Part shown: positions 1-8,677 of the stretch, piece after piece
Position numbering within the stretch: position 1 is the first letter of the stretch
Layout: the number at the start of each line of letters is the position of its first letter
Origin: Pseudobacter sp051955275
GTDB taxonomy: Bacteria; Bacteroidota; Bacteroidia; Chitinophagales; Chitinophagaceae
Assembly (NCBI RefSeq): GCF_051955275.1
Contig: NZ_JBQCGW010000322.1
Location: 1 to 64,000 of the forward strand
Length of the DNA stretch: 64,000 nucleotides
Reading direction: 5' to 3'
Translations under genes and position numbers: made by a program
Notes under the pieces: generated by a model
The model's database searches: none
Seen by the model: the letters and a program-made list of their open reading frames with translations, nothing else
Told to the model about the DNA's origin: nothing

Positions 1-143
1 AAATTTCATTCAATAAGAGAGTATTGAAAAAGTGTGTCAGTAAAAAGTTTAAATGACTCCGCGCATGTAGGAAAGCCGCCTACACATATAGCTTAATTGA
101 TATATTCTTCATAAATTAGCTACGTCAGCAGAAATAGCTAATT

Positions 144-383
144 GTGAACATTTTAGAAATCAACAAACAGTTTCCAAGCGAAGAAGCTTGTGTTATATAT
201 TTAAAAGATTTACGTCTCCAGAAAGGTATTCTTTGTAAGAATTGTAATCAACAAACCAAACACTGGTGGTTAGACAAAGTAGAGAAATTTCAGTGTTCTC
301 AATGTGATCCCAGAACGAATTTAAAGTCTGGAACTATGATGTATAAAAGTAAAGTCCCTTTACATACGTATGCCTACGGCTAA
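144..383 (+). pseudogene. IS1595-type transposase, N-terminal fragment
   Basis: This is the zinc-ribbon N-terminus of an IS1595-family transposase, cut off after about 75 residues. Two CxxC pairs (residues 31-34 and 51-54) and the following segment that reads LKSGTMMYKSKVPLHTY match the N-terminal zinc-binding module of this family; the DDE-type catalytic domain is missing. The frame opens with GTG and runs into the left end of the IS66 element at about 368, where it stops after a few foreign codons. It is therefore a dead remnant. The continuation of this gene is not found on the other side of the IS66 element, so the site has been rearranged or deleted since insertion. Confidence 0.72.
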
Positions 384-403
384 GTACACCTTTGTCTGGA
401 AGA

Positions 404-1106
404 TTATTTTCCGTATAAGTGCGGGAGAAGTTCATGAACTTTATTGACCGGATGGTCAGCGATTTTATGCAGCACTTCTTTGAGCCAGGTGTAAGGTTCA
501 ATGCCATGCATTTTACAAGTACCGAGTAAAGAATAGAGCATGCCGCTACGTTCGGCAGCTTCATGGCTTCCGGCAAACAAATAATTCCTTCTATCGAGTG
601 CCACTGGTCGGATACTGTTCTCCACCGCGTTATTGTCTATGTTTAACCTGCTATCCATTACGTATATCGATAGCCGTTCCAGCGTTGCAGGCTATAGGCG
701 ATGGCTTTGCCAATCTCACTTTTCGGTGATACCTGCAGATATTTTTGCTGTAGCCATAAGCCTAGGTCCCGCAGGGCCGGAACTTATTTTTGCTGGCGCA
801 TTTCTTTAAGCTCTGCAAAGTTCAGCTGATTCTCTTTGCAGATCCGTTCAATGATATAGAGTTTCTTGATCTCTTCCAACGCATAATTGGCGCGCTGTTC
901 ATCATTGTCCAGTGCTTCATGGAACTTACGGCGGGCATAGGCCATGCAATGTAACAGGGTGATGCCTTCTGCCACAGCAAAATCTTCATACGCTGCATAC
1001 CCATCGGTCTGAAGGTAGCCCTTAAAGTTATTGAGCATTTCTTTCGGCCCCTGCCACGGCCTTCCCGGTAATCAAACAAGACCAGTTTACTTAAACTGTC
1101 CTGGTA
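404..1106 (-). pseudogene. tnpC: IS66 transposase TnpC, 3' exon (broken)
   Basis: This is the C-terminal part of the IS66 transposase, downstream of the group II intron. Reading 5' to 3' on the minus strand, three segments in different frames together give the family sequence: one ending near YREGRGRGRK, one containing LQTDGYAAYEDF (782-1038), and one containing NNAVENSIRPVALDRRNYLF (404-658). The frame is broken near 1043, where one G is missing before the codons for MLNNF. A TAA interrupts it near 784 (RQQK*VPAL), and one G is missing near 683 (QRWNG instead of the expected QRWER). The gene cannot produce a transposase. Recognition is firm; the frame repairs are inferred by comparison with the family. 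Confidence 0.82.
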
Positions 1107-1148
1107 GTTATGGTAAGTGGGATAATCGCTCATCCCACTTCCACTTCA

Positions 1149-1182
1149 GAACCGGGCATAAAAGTTTCCCTTTACCCGGCTC
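1149..1182 (-). ncRNA. Group II intron domain V hairpin
   Basis: A 34-nt hairpin typical of intron domain V, the catalytic core. The stem begins GAGCCGGGTAAAG, with an apical GAAA-type loop, and closes with TTTATGCCCGGTTC. It lies downstream of the reverse transcriptase gene, just before a domain VI-like stem, which is the expected order for a bacterial intron. Confidence 0.8.
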
Positions 1183-1187
1183 CTCAG

Positions 1188-2830
1188 TTAATTAGCTTCT
1201 TTCATAAGCACCTCTTTGCGTCGGTATATTTCATCGTGGCAATAGTTGTGAACAGCCTTTACATTTTCGCTTGTTTCAGTTCCCCTCTTTTGAAGAGATA
1301 CAGGATGGTATATTTCTATAATATCATTTGGCATGAACATATGCATACAGTGGTCAGATTTTCCGTTTTGCCTTTTTAACGCTCTCGATTTGCTACGGGG
1401 AAGTGATGGGCTTTTTCCCTGTCTCGTACTCCAATAGGTAATATCACCATCGAAGGGAGATCGGTTGCCTTTCACTTTTATGTGCCTTATTATCTTTTTG
1501 TCTGTATGCCAGTTAAGCCGGTAACCTCCCTTTGTACAGAACTTCCAGTTCTTCCAGTATTTAGCAACCACTCTTCTTCTTGACGTTTTTGGATGTTTCT
1601 TTATTGCCCAACGGTATAGTTTCCAAAACATGAGTTGATCCATTTTTGAATACGTTTCCTTTGAGCAAACACTGCTAAAGTAATTTGACCAGCCACTGAT
1701 TTTGGGATTCAGTTCTTTGATCAACGTTTCCTGATCGCAGTGTTTTCTTGATCGAGTAACTTCTTTTAATGTCAATTTGTGCTTATCGATGGATTCCGGC
1801 TTGGGGAGATAATAGTCTTAATGCCGTTTGCATTCTTGATCGTTTTATGCTGCCTTACGGTAAAGCCTAAGAAGTCAAAACCTGGTTTGTATCCTTCATG
1901 TTTATTAAAGGAGTGTTTAATACTGGTTTTTGCATCGTTGATCTCCTGACCAATTTCACTAAGCCAGTCGCGGGCAATAGATTCCGCTTGCTGTAGCGCC
2001 ACCAAATCTGGATGGAATATTAGAAAGTCGTCAGCATATCTTACCACAATCGGCTTCCATTTCATCTTCTTACCATTTGGCATTGTCTTTCTATCCACGA
2101 AGGAATTTGTGATAGCAGTTTCCATACCATGTAGAGCGATTTTAGCTAAGAGTGGGGATATAATTGAGCCTTGTGGCGCTCCCTCTTTACTTGGAAAGAG
2201 CGTATCGCCATCTAATACTCCTGCCCTTAACCAGTCTTTGATTGCCCGTTTGATGCGGCAATCAGTTTTGATCTTGTTAAGTAAGGCTGCGTGGTCGATT
2301 TTATCAAAACATGCTTTAATGTCTGCATTGAAAACAAATTTGGGCATTCTTCCAACACCTGTAAATATTGCTTCGACTGCATCATGTGCTGATCTTCCGG
2401 ATCTGAAGCCATAGCTGTTTCCTTCAAAACGTGCTTCCCATTCAGGTTCAAGCTTTACAAGGGCTTGTCTCGCTCTATCCCGGAGGCTAGGGATACCAAG
2501 CGGTCGCTTTTCCTGTTTCCCGGATTTAGGTATCCAGATTCGGCGTACTGCTTTTGCTTCTTCATTTACCCGGAAATCATTAACCATTATCATCCTGCGT
2601 TCTACAGTGAGATTTTTTACACCATCAATTCCAGCTGTTCTTTTACCACGATTGTCTTGGGTTACCTTTCTAACTGCAATTGCTTTTGCTTGCCATGACG
2701 ACACCATTAGCTTTTGCAGTCTTCTTACCTTAACGGTATCGTTTTGCAAAGAGGCTTGATAAATACGCTTTTGAAGCTTAAACACATTCTTTTGGATTTG
2801 CTTCCATGGGATTGGGTTCCATTCATACAT
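1188..2830 (-). pseudogene. ltrA: Group II intron reverse transcriptase/maturase (frameshifted)
   Basis: An intron-encoded protein with reverse transcriptase, maturase and HNH endonuclease regions. The first 352 codons (from 2830) hold the RT fingers and palm, including SYGFRSGRSAHDA, the GAPQGSIISPLL block and the catalytic RYADDFLIF box. Near 1785 one G is missing (codons for PSR then ESIDKHK in the expected frame), so translation would end soon after. The next frame (1188-1775) carries the maturase X domain and a C-terminal HNH-like region. In that region the first metal-binding Cys appears as Ser (GKSDHC) and the expected first His of the motif as Tyr (EIYHP). Splicing help and mobility are probably lost unless another copy acts in trans. 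Confidence 0.85.
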
Positions 2831-3431
2831 CGGTTGATCCGTGTTCCTAACATGTTTACTTCTACTGGTGTCCTTATCTTCTAATTAACCGCGGGCAAGT
2901 CTGCATATCCCTTGGCTTTCCCAAAGGCTTTGGCTTTTTGCCCGATCCTTCTTTTATCAGCATACGGTTGACTAACCTGCTTCTTGGAAGAGCATGATAA
3001 AAGTTACCTCGTTCCCAATTTCCGTTTTACGTAGCCTTAGGATTGTGCTTACCGCCGGAACCATTAAGAGTGATTGATAATGGCTGGATCAACCATTATC
3101 CTTTAGTTCAACTTGATCCACTTAGTTCGTATAAGATCTCCATTCTTGACGACAGTTCAGATACACATTCACTTTAGTTATCCATAGCTACCCGCTTGCA
3201 GGAGTTTGTTCTTCCGAACTTGAACATTACCCGCTTTATATCCTCGTTTCTACCTGCAGGGAAGTCATGCCTGCAAATACAGGATATTGCATTCTATTCA
3301 ATCACCGGAATGACAGGAGTTGTTACAAGTAACGCACCTGTTCGAAAATTGAGTTATAACTCTTTTAAAAAGAGTTACCGTCTTTCCCGTTTTTATTAAA
3401 AAAAACGGTTCCAAGAACGAACGAGTCACAC

Positions 3432-4193
3432 GACCCAGTAAAACCTGCGATGGGGCTCACCTTTTTTGTCTTTGTCCATCACTTTGATCGGGGGCTCATC
3501 GGCGTGAAGGTAACCGCTTTGTAGGACAACTGTCTTCAGCGCTTCAACCAACGGCGTTATCAGTTGACAGGTACCACTTACCCAATCTGTAATGGTAGAA
3601 TAGGGAAGCATCAGCCCGGTTCTTTCAAAGCGTTGCATCTGGCGACACAGCGGCAAGTGGTCGACATACTTGTCGATGACGATCTGTGCCAGCAGTCCTT
3701 CACCAGCCATCGCTTTCGGTAAAGGACGGGAAGACAACTGACCGATCACCACACCTTCGCCACCGGGCTTTGCATATTTGGGGCGACGATATTGCTTTAC
3801 ATACAGTTCTCCGGGTTCATACTCCAACACCTCCGTGACCTCTTCCTGGATCTTTTTACAACCACTGGTATCCTCTGCAGGCTCGATTAGGAACACTTCC
3901 CGACGCAGACTTTCCGGCAACTTCATACGACCAGGGTGGATCAGTGGTTCCGGGGTGATCACCACTGTTTGACGTTTGTAGGTGATCTGTTGGGTATTGA
4001 CCACTGTAGAAGCCGCTACAGGAGCAGCGTTCAGGTCAAAGGCTAATTGCGGATGCGAAGGATCAGCGGGAACAAAACGTTCCTGCCTGGAGCCGAAGAT
4101 CATTTTCTGCAACTGCAACAGTTGTTGTTCCAGGGCAATGATGCGTACCTGGCTTTGTTCGTAGAGTGTTTTATAATCTGTTGCAGTGGACAT
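3432..4193 (-). pseudogene. tnpC: IS66 transposase TnpC, 5' exon
   Basis: N-terminal part of the IS66 transposase, with the leucine-rich coiled region (ALEQQLLQLQKMIFGSRQER), the zinc-finger-like middle region and the start of the catalytic domain with the first Asp in YLHADEPPIKV. I place the start at ATG 4193 (MSTATDYKTLYEQ), which fits family N-termini; an in-frame ATG lies at 4211. The reading frame ends two codons into the group II intron (FYWV then GTG TGA). Spliced, it would continue into the 3' exon, which is itself broken. Confidence 0.82.
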
Positions 4194-4238
4194 CACGATT
4201 AAGATGCCCAATAATCAGCCATGCCAATAATTTTCTTT

Positions 4239-4773
4239 TCAACGGCTAACAGACTTTTGTTGATATCTTTTGCGATAGCGGACTGTTTGCAAAGAAATGT
4301 CCTGCAAGATGAAGTGAAGTTGATCGCTGGTGAGGACCTGGCTTTTGGCATCCAGGTCAAAGGCCGGCACTTCAAAAGCGCCCTGCTCCAATCGGCGGTA
4401 GAAGATCGTGAAGCCGCCGTGTTCATAGACCAGCAGCTTCAGACGGGTGCGGGTGCGATTGATGAAGATAAACGCATCCCCTTGCGTTACCTGACGGCCC
4501 AGTTCGTTGCTTGATGCCTTTCACTTCTGCAAACAAGGCGGTTGCAGTCGGCTGTTCAATTTGCAGATTACTGAAGCCTGCAACAACCGATTGACCTGCG
4601 ATATCCTCCTGGCTATACCGCTTCTTCCAGCGGCGAAAATTGCCGGTTGCAATATTTTGCTCAACACAGAACGCTTGTATGCTCAGGCCACTTTCCTCAT
4701 GAGCTTTTAGCAAATCGAGGATGGTTGTTTTGCTGCGAAAAAGGCGGGGATCAGAAGAGCGATTTCTTTCCAT
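4239..4773 (-). pseudogene. Fused remnants of IS66 tnpA and tnpB
   Basis: Two IS66 accessory genes are joined by an internal deletion. Codons from 4773 give a TnpA-like protein with a helix-turn-helix type N-terminus (SKTTILDLLKAHEESGLSIQ) and then NFRRWKKRY. At about 4511-4516 the sequence jumps into the middle of tnpB: in the neighbouring frame it reads SNELGRQVTQGDAFIFINR and ends at a stop at 4239-4241. The end of tnpA and about the first 35-40 codons of tnpB are missing. The tnpA frame continues out of frame through tnpB to a stop near 4423. This alone would cripple the element. Confidence 0.75.
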
Positions 4774-4839
4774 GGCTTTTGCTTTCGAAAGTAATCAGCG
4801 TATGCGTATTGGAAAAGACGTACTTGGCCGTTTGCTTAC

Positions 4840-5046
4840 GACTTACTTAAGTATGGCTTTAAAGAAGTACTGGGTATGTGGCTGGGCCAGAATGAGTCTG
4901 CTGCCTATTGGATGACTGTATTGATTGATATGAACGCTCGGGGCATGGAGGGATATCCTAATCACCGCTACCGATAACCTCAATAGCTTCACGCAAACGA
5001 TCTGGATTGTATTCCCTCAATTAGCTATCCAAATTTGTGTTGTCCA
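4840..5046 (+). pseudogene. IS256-type (Mutator) transposase fragment
   Basis: A short piece of an IS256-family transposase beginning exactly at the right end of the IS66 element. One frame reads GFKEVLGMWLGQNESAAYW and continues to NARGMEG. After one extra G near 4950 the next frame continues DILITATDNLNSFTQTIW and then IQICVVHH. This is the family block around the second catalytic Asp. Both ends are missing. Confidence 0.75.
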
Positions 5047-5362
5047 TCATTATTATTAATTGCACAATTAAGTATGTTTTTTATCCCGATTTCGAAAAGC
5101 AATAACTAAATATTAAACGAGCTTTACAATGATAATTGAAAAATGAAAAATCTCTCATCGAAAATTTTCAGAAACTATTTTTAATCCCTATCAAAGTACA
5201 GAAATAATTGTACGCACAACAACAAAAAGTATTCGGTACTTAGGAATAAAAACGTTTAAAGGAAAATAAAACATTTAAGAATTTACTTCTTTTTTTTATT
5301 ATCTAAATGCCTATCTATAAATAATTGATGCTGATTGATAAAAATGCTTAAATATTATCAGA
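5047..5362. other. AT-rich intergenic stretch
   Basis: Very AT-rich DNA between the transposase fragment and the first small exported protein gene. I see no gene, RNA or clear promoter in it. It probably includes the promoter of the gene starting at 5363. Confidence 0.5.
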
Positions 5363-5743
5363 ATGAAGCGTTTCACAATACAAACTGTGGCAATCATAAT
5401 TGCAATTTCTTTATCATCATTTTCGCATACAAAGTCTCTTTCAAAACATAAAAAGAAGTATTTTGAAGGAACATGGTTTAAATATGTTGGCCCTTGTTTT
5501 CCTGGAACAGCAAGTTTAACAGATATTAGAAACCCAATAAACTATGTTAAAGCCACGATTCCAGATGTCTTGCTATGCGATGATCTAAATTATTTATGTG
5601 CTATTCATGCAATAGAGAACAGTAACACAAATAGACCATTTATAAGAATAATTGATCAGATTTATACAGACTTGGCTAGCTATTATTCAAGTCCAAGCAC
5701 CAATTTCGCCGGAATAATCGAAAAGACAGAATGTTCAGATTGA
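5363..5743 (+). CDS. Small exported Cys-pair protein, copy 1
   Basis: A 126-residue protein of unknown function. It has a Sec-type signal peptide (charged start, hydrophobic residues 8-20). The mature part carries Cys45, Cys72, Cys79 and Cys124. It is a paralogue of the gene at 6806. Shared landmarks are WFKYVG near the mature N-terminus, an R-x-P-x-N-Y-V segment, the C-x6-C pair (72/79) inside a YLCAI context, an IDQ-x-(8-9)-Y segment and a C-terminal IIEK. The conserved cysteine pair and the neighbouring MauE-like and TlpA-like genes suggest an exported protein whose disulfide is handled by them; that is inference. No known domain is claimed. Confidence 0.7.
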   Translation: MKRFTIQTVAIIIAISLSSFSHTKSLSKHKKKYFEGTWFKYVGPCFPGTASLTDIRNPINYVKATIPDVLLCDDLNYLCAIHAIENSNTNRPFIRIIDQIYTDLASYYSSPSTNFAGIIEKTECSD

Positions 5744-5929
5744 ACATAGTAGCTGAATTTAAAATCTCATGTTCTAAAGTGGCACTTCAAATAATTGTAA
5801 ACTTTCAGAATTAAGATGAGAGTTCAATATCCACTATAAAATCTATACCGATCTCACAAATTTCTGGAACCTTACACAAAAAGAAGTCTATCAATTCTTG
5901 AATTATTCTTTTATATTAAAAACAGCAAT

Positions 5930-6415
5930 ATGTCAGCCCAAATTGTTATGTCTAAGCAACACTCAAAAATATATGCCAGGGCTTTAGTAATAGAAATTAT
6001 TTCAGGACTGCTTATCATACTTTTTATGTACACAGGAATCATGAAACTTCGAGATCATTTTAATTTTACAGCTGCCCTTAACGCATCTCCGCTTTTAAAA
6101 AACTTTGCATCCCTTTTATCTTATGGAATCCCGATTTCTGAAATTATTATCTCAGTGATGTTATTTATACCAAAGGCAAGAAAGTTTGGTTTATATAGTG
6201 CAACAGTTTTTATGATAATGTTTACTCTATACGTTGCATATATGATAGTCTTTATTCCCAATAAACCTTGTAGTTGTGGAGGTGTCTTAAAATATTTAAG
6301 TTGGCCTCAACACCTTCTTTTCAATATCTGTTTTACATTTTTGGCAGCAACTGGAATTCTTCTAAATAGAAAATCTACCTTCAAAAGAGCTCTATCAAAA
6401 TCATCAATTAGTTAA
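5930..6415 (+). CDS. MauE/DoxX-like redox-associated membrane protein
   Basis: A 161-residue inner-membrane protein with four predicted helices (about residues 18-38, 58-80, 88-109 and 127-146). Between helices 3 and 4 it has PCSCGGVLKYLSWPQH, with Cys114 and Cys116. This is the hallmark of Bacteroidota proteins related to MauE, which supports disulfide formation in methylamine dehydrogenase, and to DoxX. Translation could start at Met1 or Met7. It lies between two genes for small exported proteins with a conserved cysteine pair and opposite a TlpA-like gene. A role in thiol-disulfide chemistry on those proteins is a reasonable inference but is not shown by the sequence. Confidence 0.78.
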   Translation: MSAQIVMSKQHSKIYARALVIEIISGLLIILFMYTGIMKLRDHFNFTAALNASPLLKNFASLLSYGIPISEIIISVMLFIPKARKFGLYSATVFMIMFTLYVAYMIVFIPNKPCSCGGVLKYLSWPQHLLFNICFTFLAATGILLNRKSTFKRALSKSSIS

Positions 6416-6805
6416 GTTAGAGATTAAGTAGCCATTAATTCTTAGGATTAGGTACAATTAGATAACGAAAACTATCGAACGGATTTTAAGATAGAACAGT
6501 ATTATTTTCGGACGAAATTATAAAGTATTTGCAAATAAATATCACAAGACTATGTGGCTAATTCAATATATCAAATCCCTGTTAAGTCTTTTGTCATTAA
6601 GAGGGCTGTAAGATTCACATCTATAATTAAACAATTGTAGGTCTCCAATTTATATTTTGTAAACTAAGAAATATCAAATTTTCTAATTCGGTCTGCGCAA
6701 TATCGATAGAAATGGGTGTTCATTCCCAAACAAATGAACAAAGGGGATGCTGAAAACCTTAACCCAAAAGAGTAAGCAAAATCTTATCATTAAACTTTAA
6801 ATTTT
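6416..6805. other. Intergenic region before second Cys-pair gene
   Basis: 390 bases of AT-rich DNA without a convincing gene. A TTTATATTTTG stretch near 6650 resembles a -7 motif, but no -33 element is at the expected distance. Confidence 0.4.
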
Positions 6806-7195
6806 ATGAAAAAGCATTTGTTCGGCCTTCTGGCTATTGTATGTGCAATTACAAGTGTTGCCTTTACAACTGTAACTTTGCCTAACTGTGAGGCACCCAA
6901 AAAATGGTTTAAATATGTTGGTACACCATTTATTAGTCAAGCATCAACTCCTAGCGTTACTTTAGCGCATCTCCGTACTCCTTCTAATTATGTTGAATTG
7001 GATGCTACTGAGCTTGATCAAATAGCAAATTGCGAAAGCACTGTTTACCTTTGTGCAATATGTGCAGTTCCAGATGGATCTGGATTGCCAATTATTGATC
7101 AAACCACAAATGGGTTAGCAATTTACAATGGACTGGCTACATATTTTAACAATGCTGTGAACACAACAAGCATTATTGAAAAGCCTTCACTTTAA
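6806..7195 (+). CDS. Small exported Cys-pair protein, copy 2
   Basis: A 129-residue paralogue of the protein encoded at 5363, with a clear signal peptide (MKKHLFGLLAIVCAITSVAF). The mature protein has Cys28, Cys76, Cys83 and Cys86. Cys76 and Cys83 align with the C-x6-C pair of copy 1 (CESTVYLC against CDDLNYLC). It also keeps WFKYVG, RTPSNYV, IIDQTTNGLAIY and the ending IIEK. The two copies differ widely elsewhere, so this is an old duplication or two members of a larger family. A terminator follows at 7208. The function is unknown. Confidence 0.75.
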   Translation: MKKHLFGLLAIVCAITSVAFTTVTLPNCEAPKKWFKYVGTPFISQASTPSVTLAHLRTPSNYVELDATELDQIANCESTVYLCAICAVPDGSGLPIIDQTTNGLAIYNGLATYFNNAVNTTSIIEKPSL

Positions 7196-7207
7196 TGTGG
7201 TGAATAA

Positions 7208-7245
7208 GAATTGGAGAGCCCGATAATGGCCCTCCAATTCCTTTT
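7208..7245 (+). terminator. Rho-independent type hairpin after Cys-pair gene 2
   Basis: GAATTGGAGAGCC (7208-7220) pairs with GGCCCTCCAATTC (7228-7240) and is followed by CTTTT. It lies between two convergent genes and may work in both directions. Confidence 0.7.
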
Positions 7246-7279
7246 GGTTAAAATCCTGCTTTTGTAAACAATCTTTGAC

Positions 7280-8599
7280 TTACTTTCCAACTACGGAGTA
7301 AAATAGCAGTTCTTTACTTGCAACTTTTAACCTATAGTTGTTTTGATATAAAACTTGTTTAATCTCCTCAAGATTTTTCTTTTCTACTAAATACAAAGGC
7401 AATTGAAGAATCATTTTATCATTGGTCTCATCAAAAATTATTGGTGTATTCCCAAAAATATTATTAAACATTGTAATAAAGCTACTGCTTTCAGTTATTT
7501 TAATATTACTAGAGTTTATTTTTTTACTTTCTACATTTTCTCTTACTTCATTTGCTCTCTTTTCATTTTCAGACAAAAGTTGCAAAGTAAACCCAATCAC
7601 ATTTTTTTTATTCAGACTACCTGTTAAATTGAATTGCTTATTAAGCTCATTAAGAACATCAAAGTAAAATTCAAGCTTCTCAATTTCTTTAGGCTTAGAA
7701 TATTCAAATGTATAAGAATGTTTGCTTCTCCATTCGTTTTCATATTCATCTTCGGGCTTATAATATAGTGTAGAATCAGGCGCAAAAATTTGAAAATTGA
7801 TAGGCACAAATTTAGATGGCGAAATCATACCCGAAAGCTCCGATAGAATGCTATTATAAATCTCAGGAATCGAGCAATTCACTGCATAAAACCTTAAAGA
7901 GTTTCCGCTACTATCAATACCTAAAGCAGTCTGCACATTCGCTAAATACCTTGTCATTGTAGAATACCCTGAACCAAGAGCAGATGCTTTAGGCTGCGCG
8001 GGATTAATAGTAAAAATAGCTTCTTCGGTATCAAGAAATATTTTTCTTTTATCTTGCCAATTAGGCAAGTTTCCTTCCAATATTTTATCAATTTCTTTCT
8101 TATTCACATACTCAGAACTTGTAATGGCAAGTATCTTGCTCTTATTACTGATCCAAACTTCTGTTGGAACACCTGAAATGCCTAACCGTTTGTACCATAA
8201 CGTATCGATAGCAGTCGGTAATTTAACATTGCGTAAATGAGGATTAGTATTCCAAAAAGCCCGAATATCATCCTTGGTTTTATTGGTCAAAGATTTAACG
8301 GGTACAACAGGGATTATTCTAACTCTACCTTTATATTGATTTTGAAGGGAGTCCAAGCTTGACATGTTTGTTATACAAGCACTGCATGTTTTTGACCAAA
8401 AGCTTAAGATAATAAGTTCACTATTTTCTAAAGGTTCACTTATTTTTTCTCCGTTTACATTGATAACATCACCAAGCCTAAAATTGTCAATTACATCACC
8501 AGGATTTAAATTTGCATATTGGGATTGGGCAATTTTGCTACTGAGCAATAATAAAAACAGTAATTTTCGCTTACTACTTTTTTTAATTCTTAAGAACAT
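7280..8599 (-). CDS. TlpA-like thioredoxin-fold protein with C-terminal extension
   Basis: An exported protein of about 439 residues with an AhpC/TSA-type thioredoxin domain. From ATG 8599 (MFLRIKKSSKRK) there is a signal peptide, then the active-site motif SKTCSACITN (Cys72, Cys75) and a GVPTEVW cis-proline segment. About 240 further residues follow the thioredoxin domain. They contain PIIFDETN near the C-terminus and resemble the outline of DUF3738-type C-terminal domains; this match is weak. Starts at 8641 or 8677 are possible but would place extra residues before the signal peptide. It is the last gene of the susC-orf-susD-tlpA run, 78 bases after susD. The likely role is periplasmic thiol-disulfide exchange linked to the SusCD uptake system. 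Confidence 0.75.
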   Translation of the reverse strand: MFLRIKKSSKRKLLFLLLLSSKIAQSQYANLNPGDVIDNFRLGDVINVNGEKISEPLENSELIILSFWSKTCSACITNMSSLDSLQNQYKGRVRIIPVVPVKSLTNKTKDDIRAFWNTNPHLRNVKLPTAIDTLWYKRLGISGVPTEVWISNKSKILAITSSEYVNKKEIDKILEGNLPNWQDKRKIFLDTEEAIFTINPAQPKASALGSGYSTMTRYLANVQTALGIDSSGNSLRFYAVNCSIPEIYNSILSELSGMISPSKFVPINFQIFAPDSTLYYKPEDEYENEWRSKHSYTFEYSKPKEIEKLEFYFDVLNELNKQFNLTGSLNKKNVIGFTLQLLSENEKRANEVRENVESKKINSSNIKITESSSFITMFNNIFGNTPIIFDETNDKMILQLPLYLVEKKNLEEIKQVLYQNNYRLKVASKELLFYSVVGK

Positions 8600-8677
8600 T
8601 AATAATGCTCTCTGAAAATAAATTATTTGAAAGTTGCTCATTATGTATTTTTTAGAATAGATATTATGGTAGCACAA

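Larger units (their letters stand above)
1107..3431 (-). mobile_element. Group II intron with reverse transcriptase gene
   Basis: A bacterial group II intron of about 2.3 kb inserted into the IS66 tnpC gene. On the minus strand the 5' exon ends in codons for FYWV, and the intron opens with GTGTG at 3431-3427, matching the GUGYG consensus. Near the 3' end, 1149-1182 can fold as domain V, a 34-nt hairpin starting GAGCCGGG and ending CCCGGTTC. It is followed by a domain VI-like stem at 1113-1148. The exact 3' boundary could be 1113, 1110 or 1107, each of which leaves an AY end. All three keep the tnpC reading frame after splicing, so the intron could originally have been silent for its host gene. 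The encoded protein is frameshifted. Confidence 0.85.
368..4839 (-). mobile_element. Decayed IS66-family element with inserted group II intron
   Basis: An IS66-type element read on the minus strand in the order tnpA, tnpB, tnpC. Its ends are recognisable as imperfect inverted repeats: 368-393 reads GTATGCCTACGGCTAAGTAC..., and the reverse complement of 4813-4839 reads GTAAGCAAACGGCCAAGTAC.... The element is inactive. tnpA and tnpB are fused by a deletion, tnpC carries two frameshifts and a stop, and a group II intron sits in tnpC. The eight bases on either side (360-367 and 4840-4847) do not match, although IS66 elements normally leave 8-bp target duplications. The left flank belongs to an IS1595-type gene and the right flank to an IS256-type gene. 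Confidence 0.85.
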
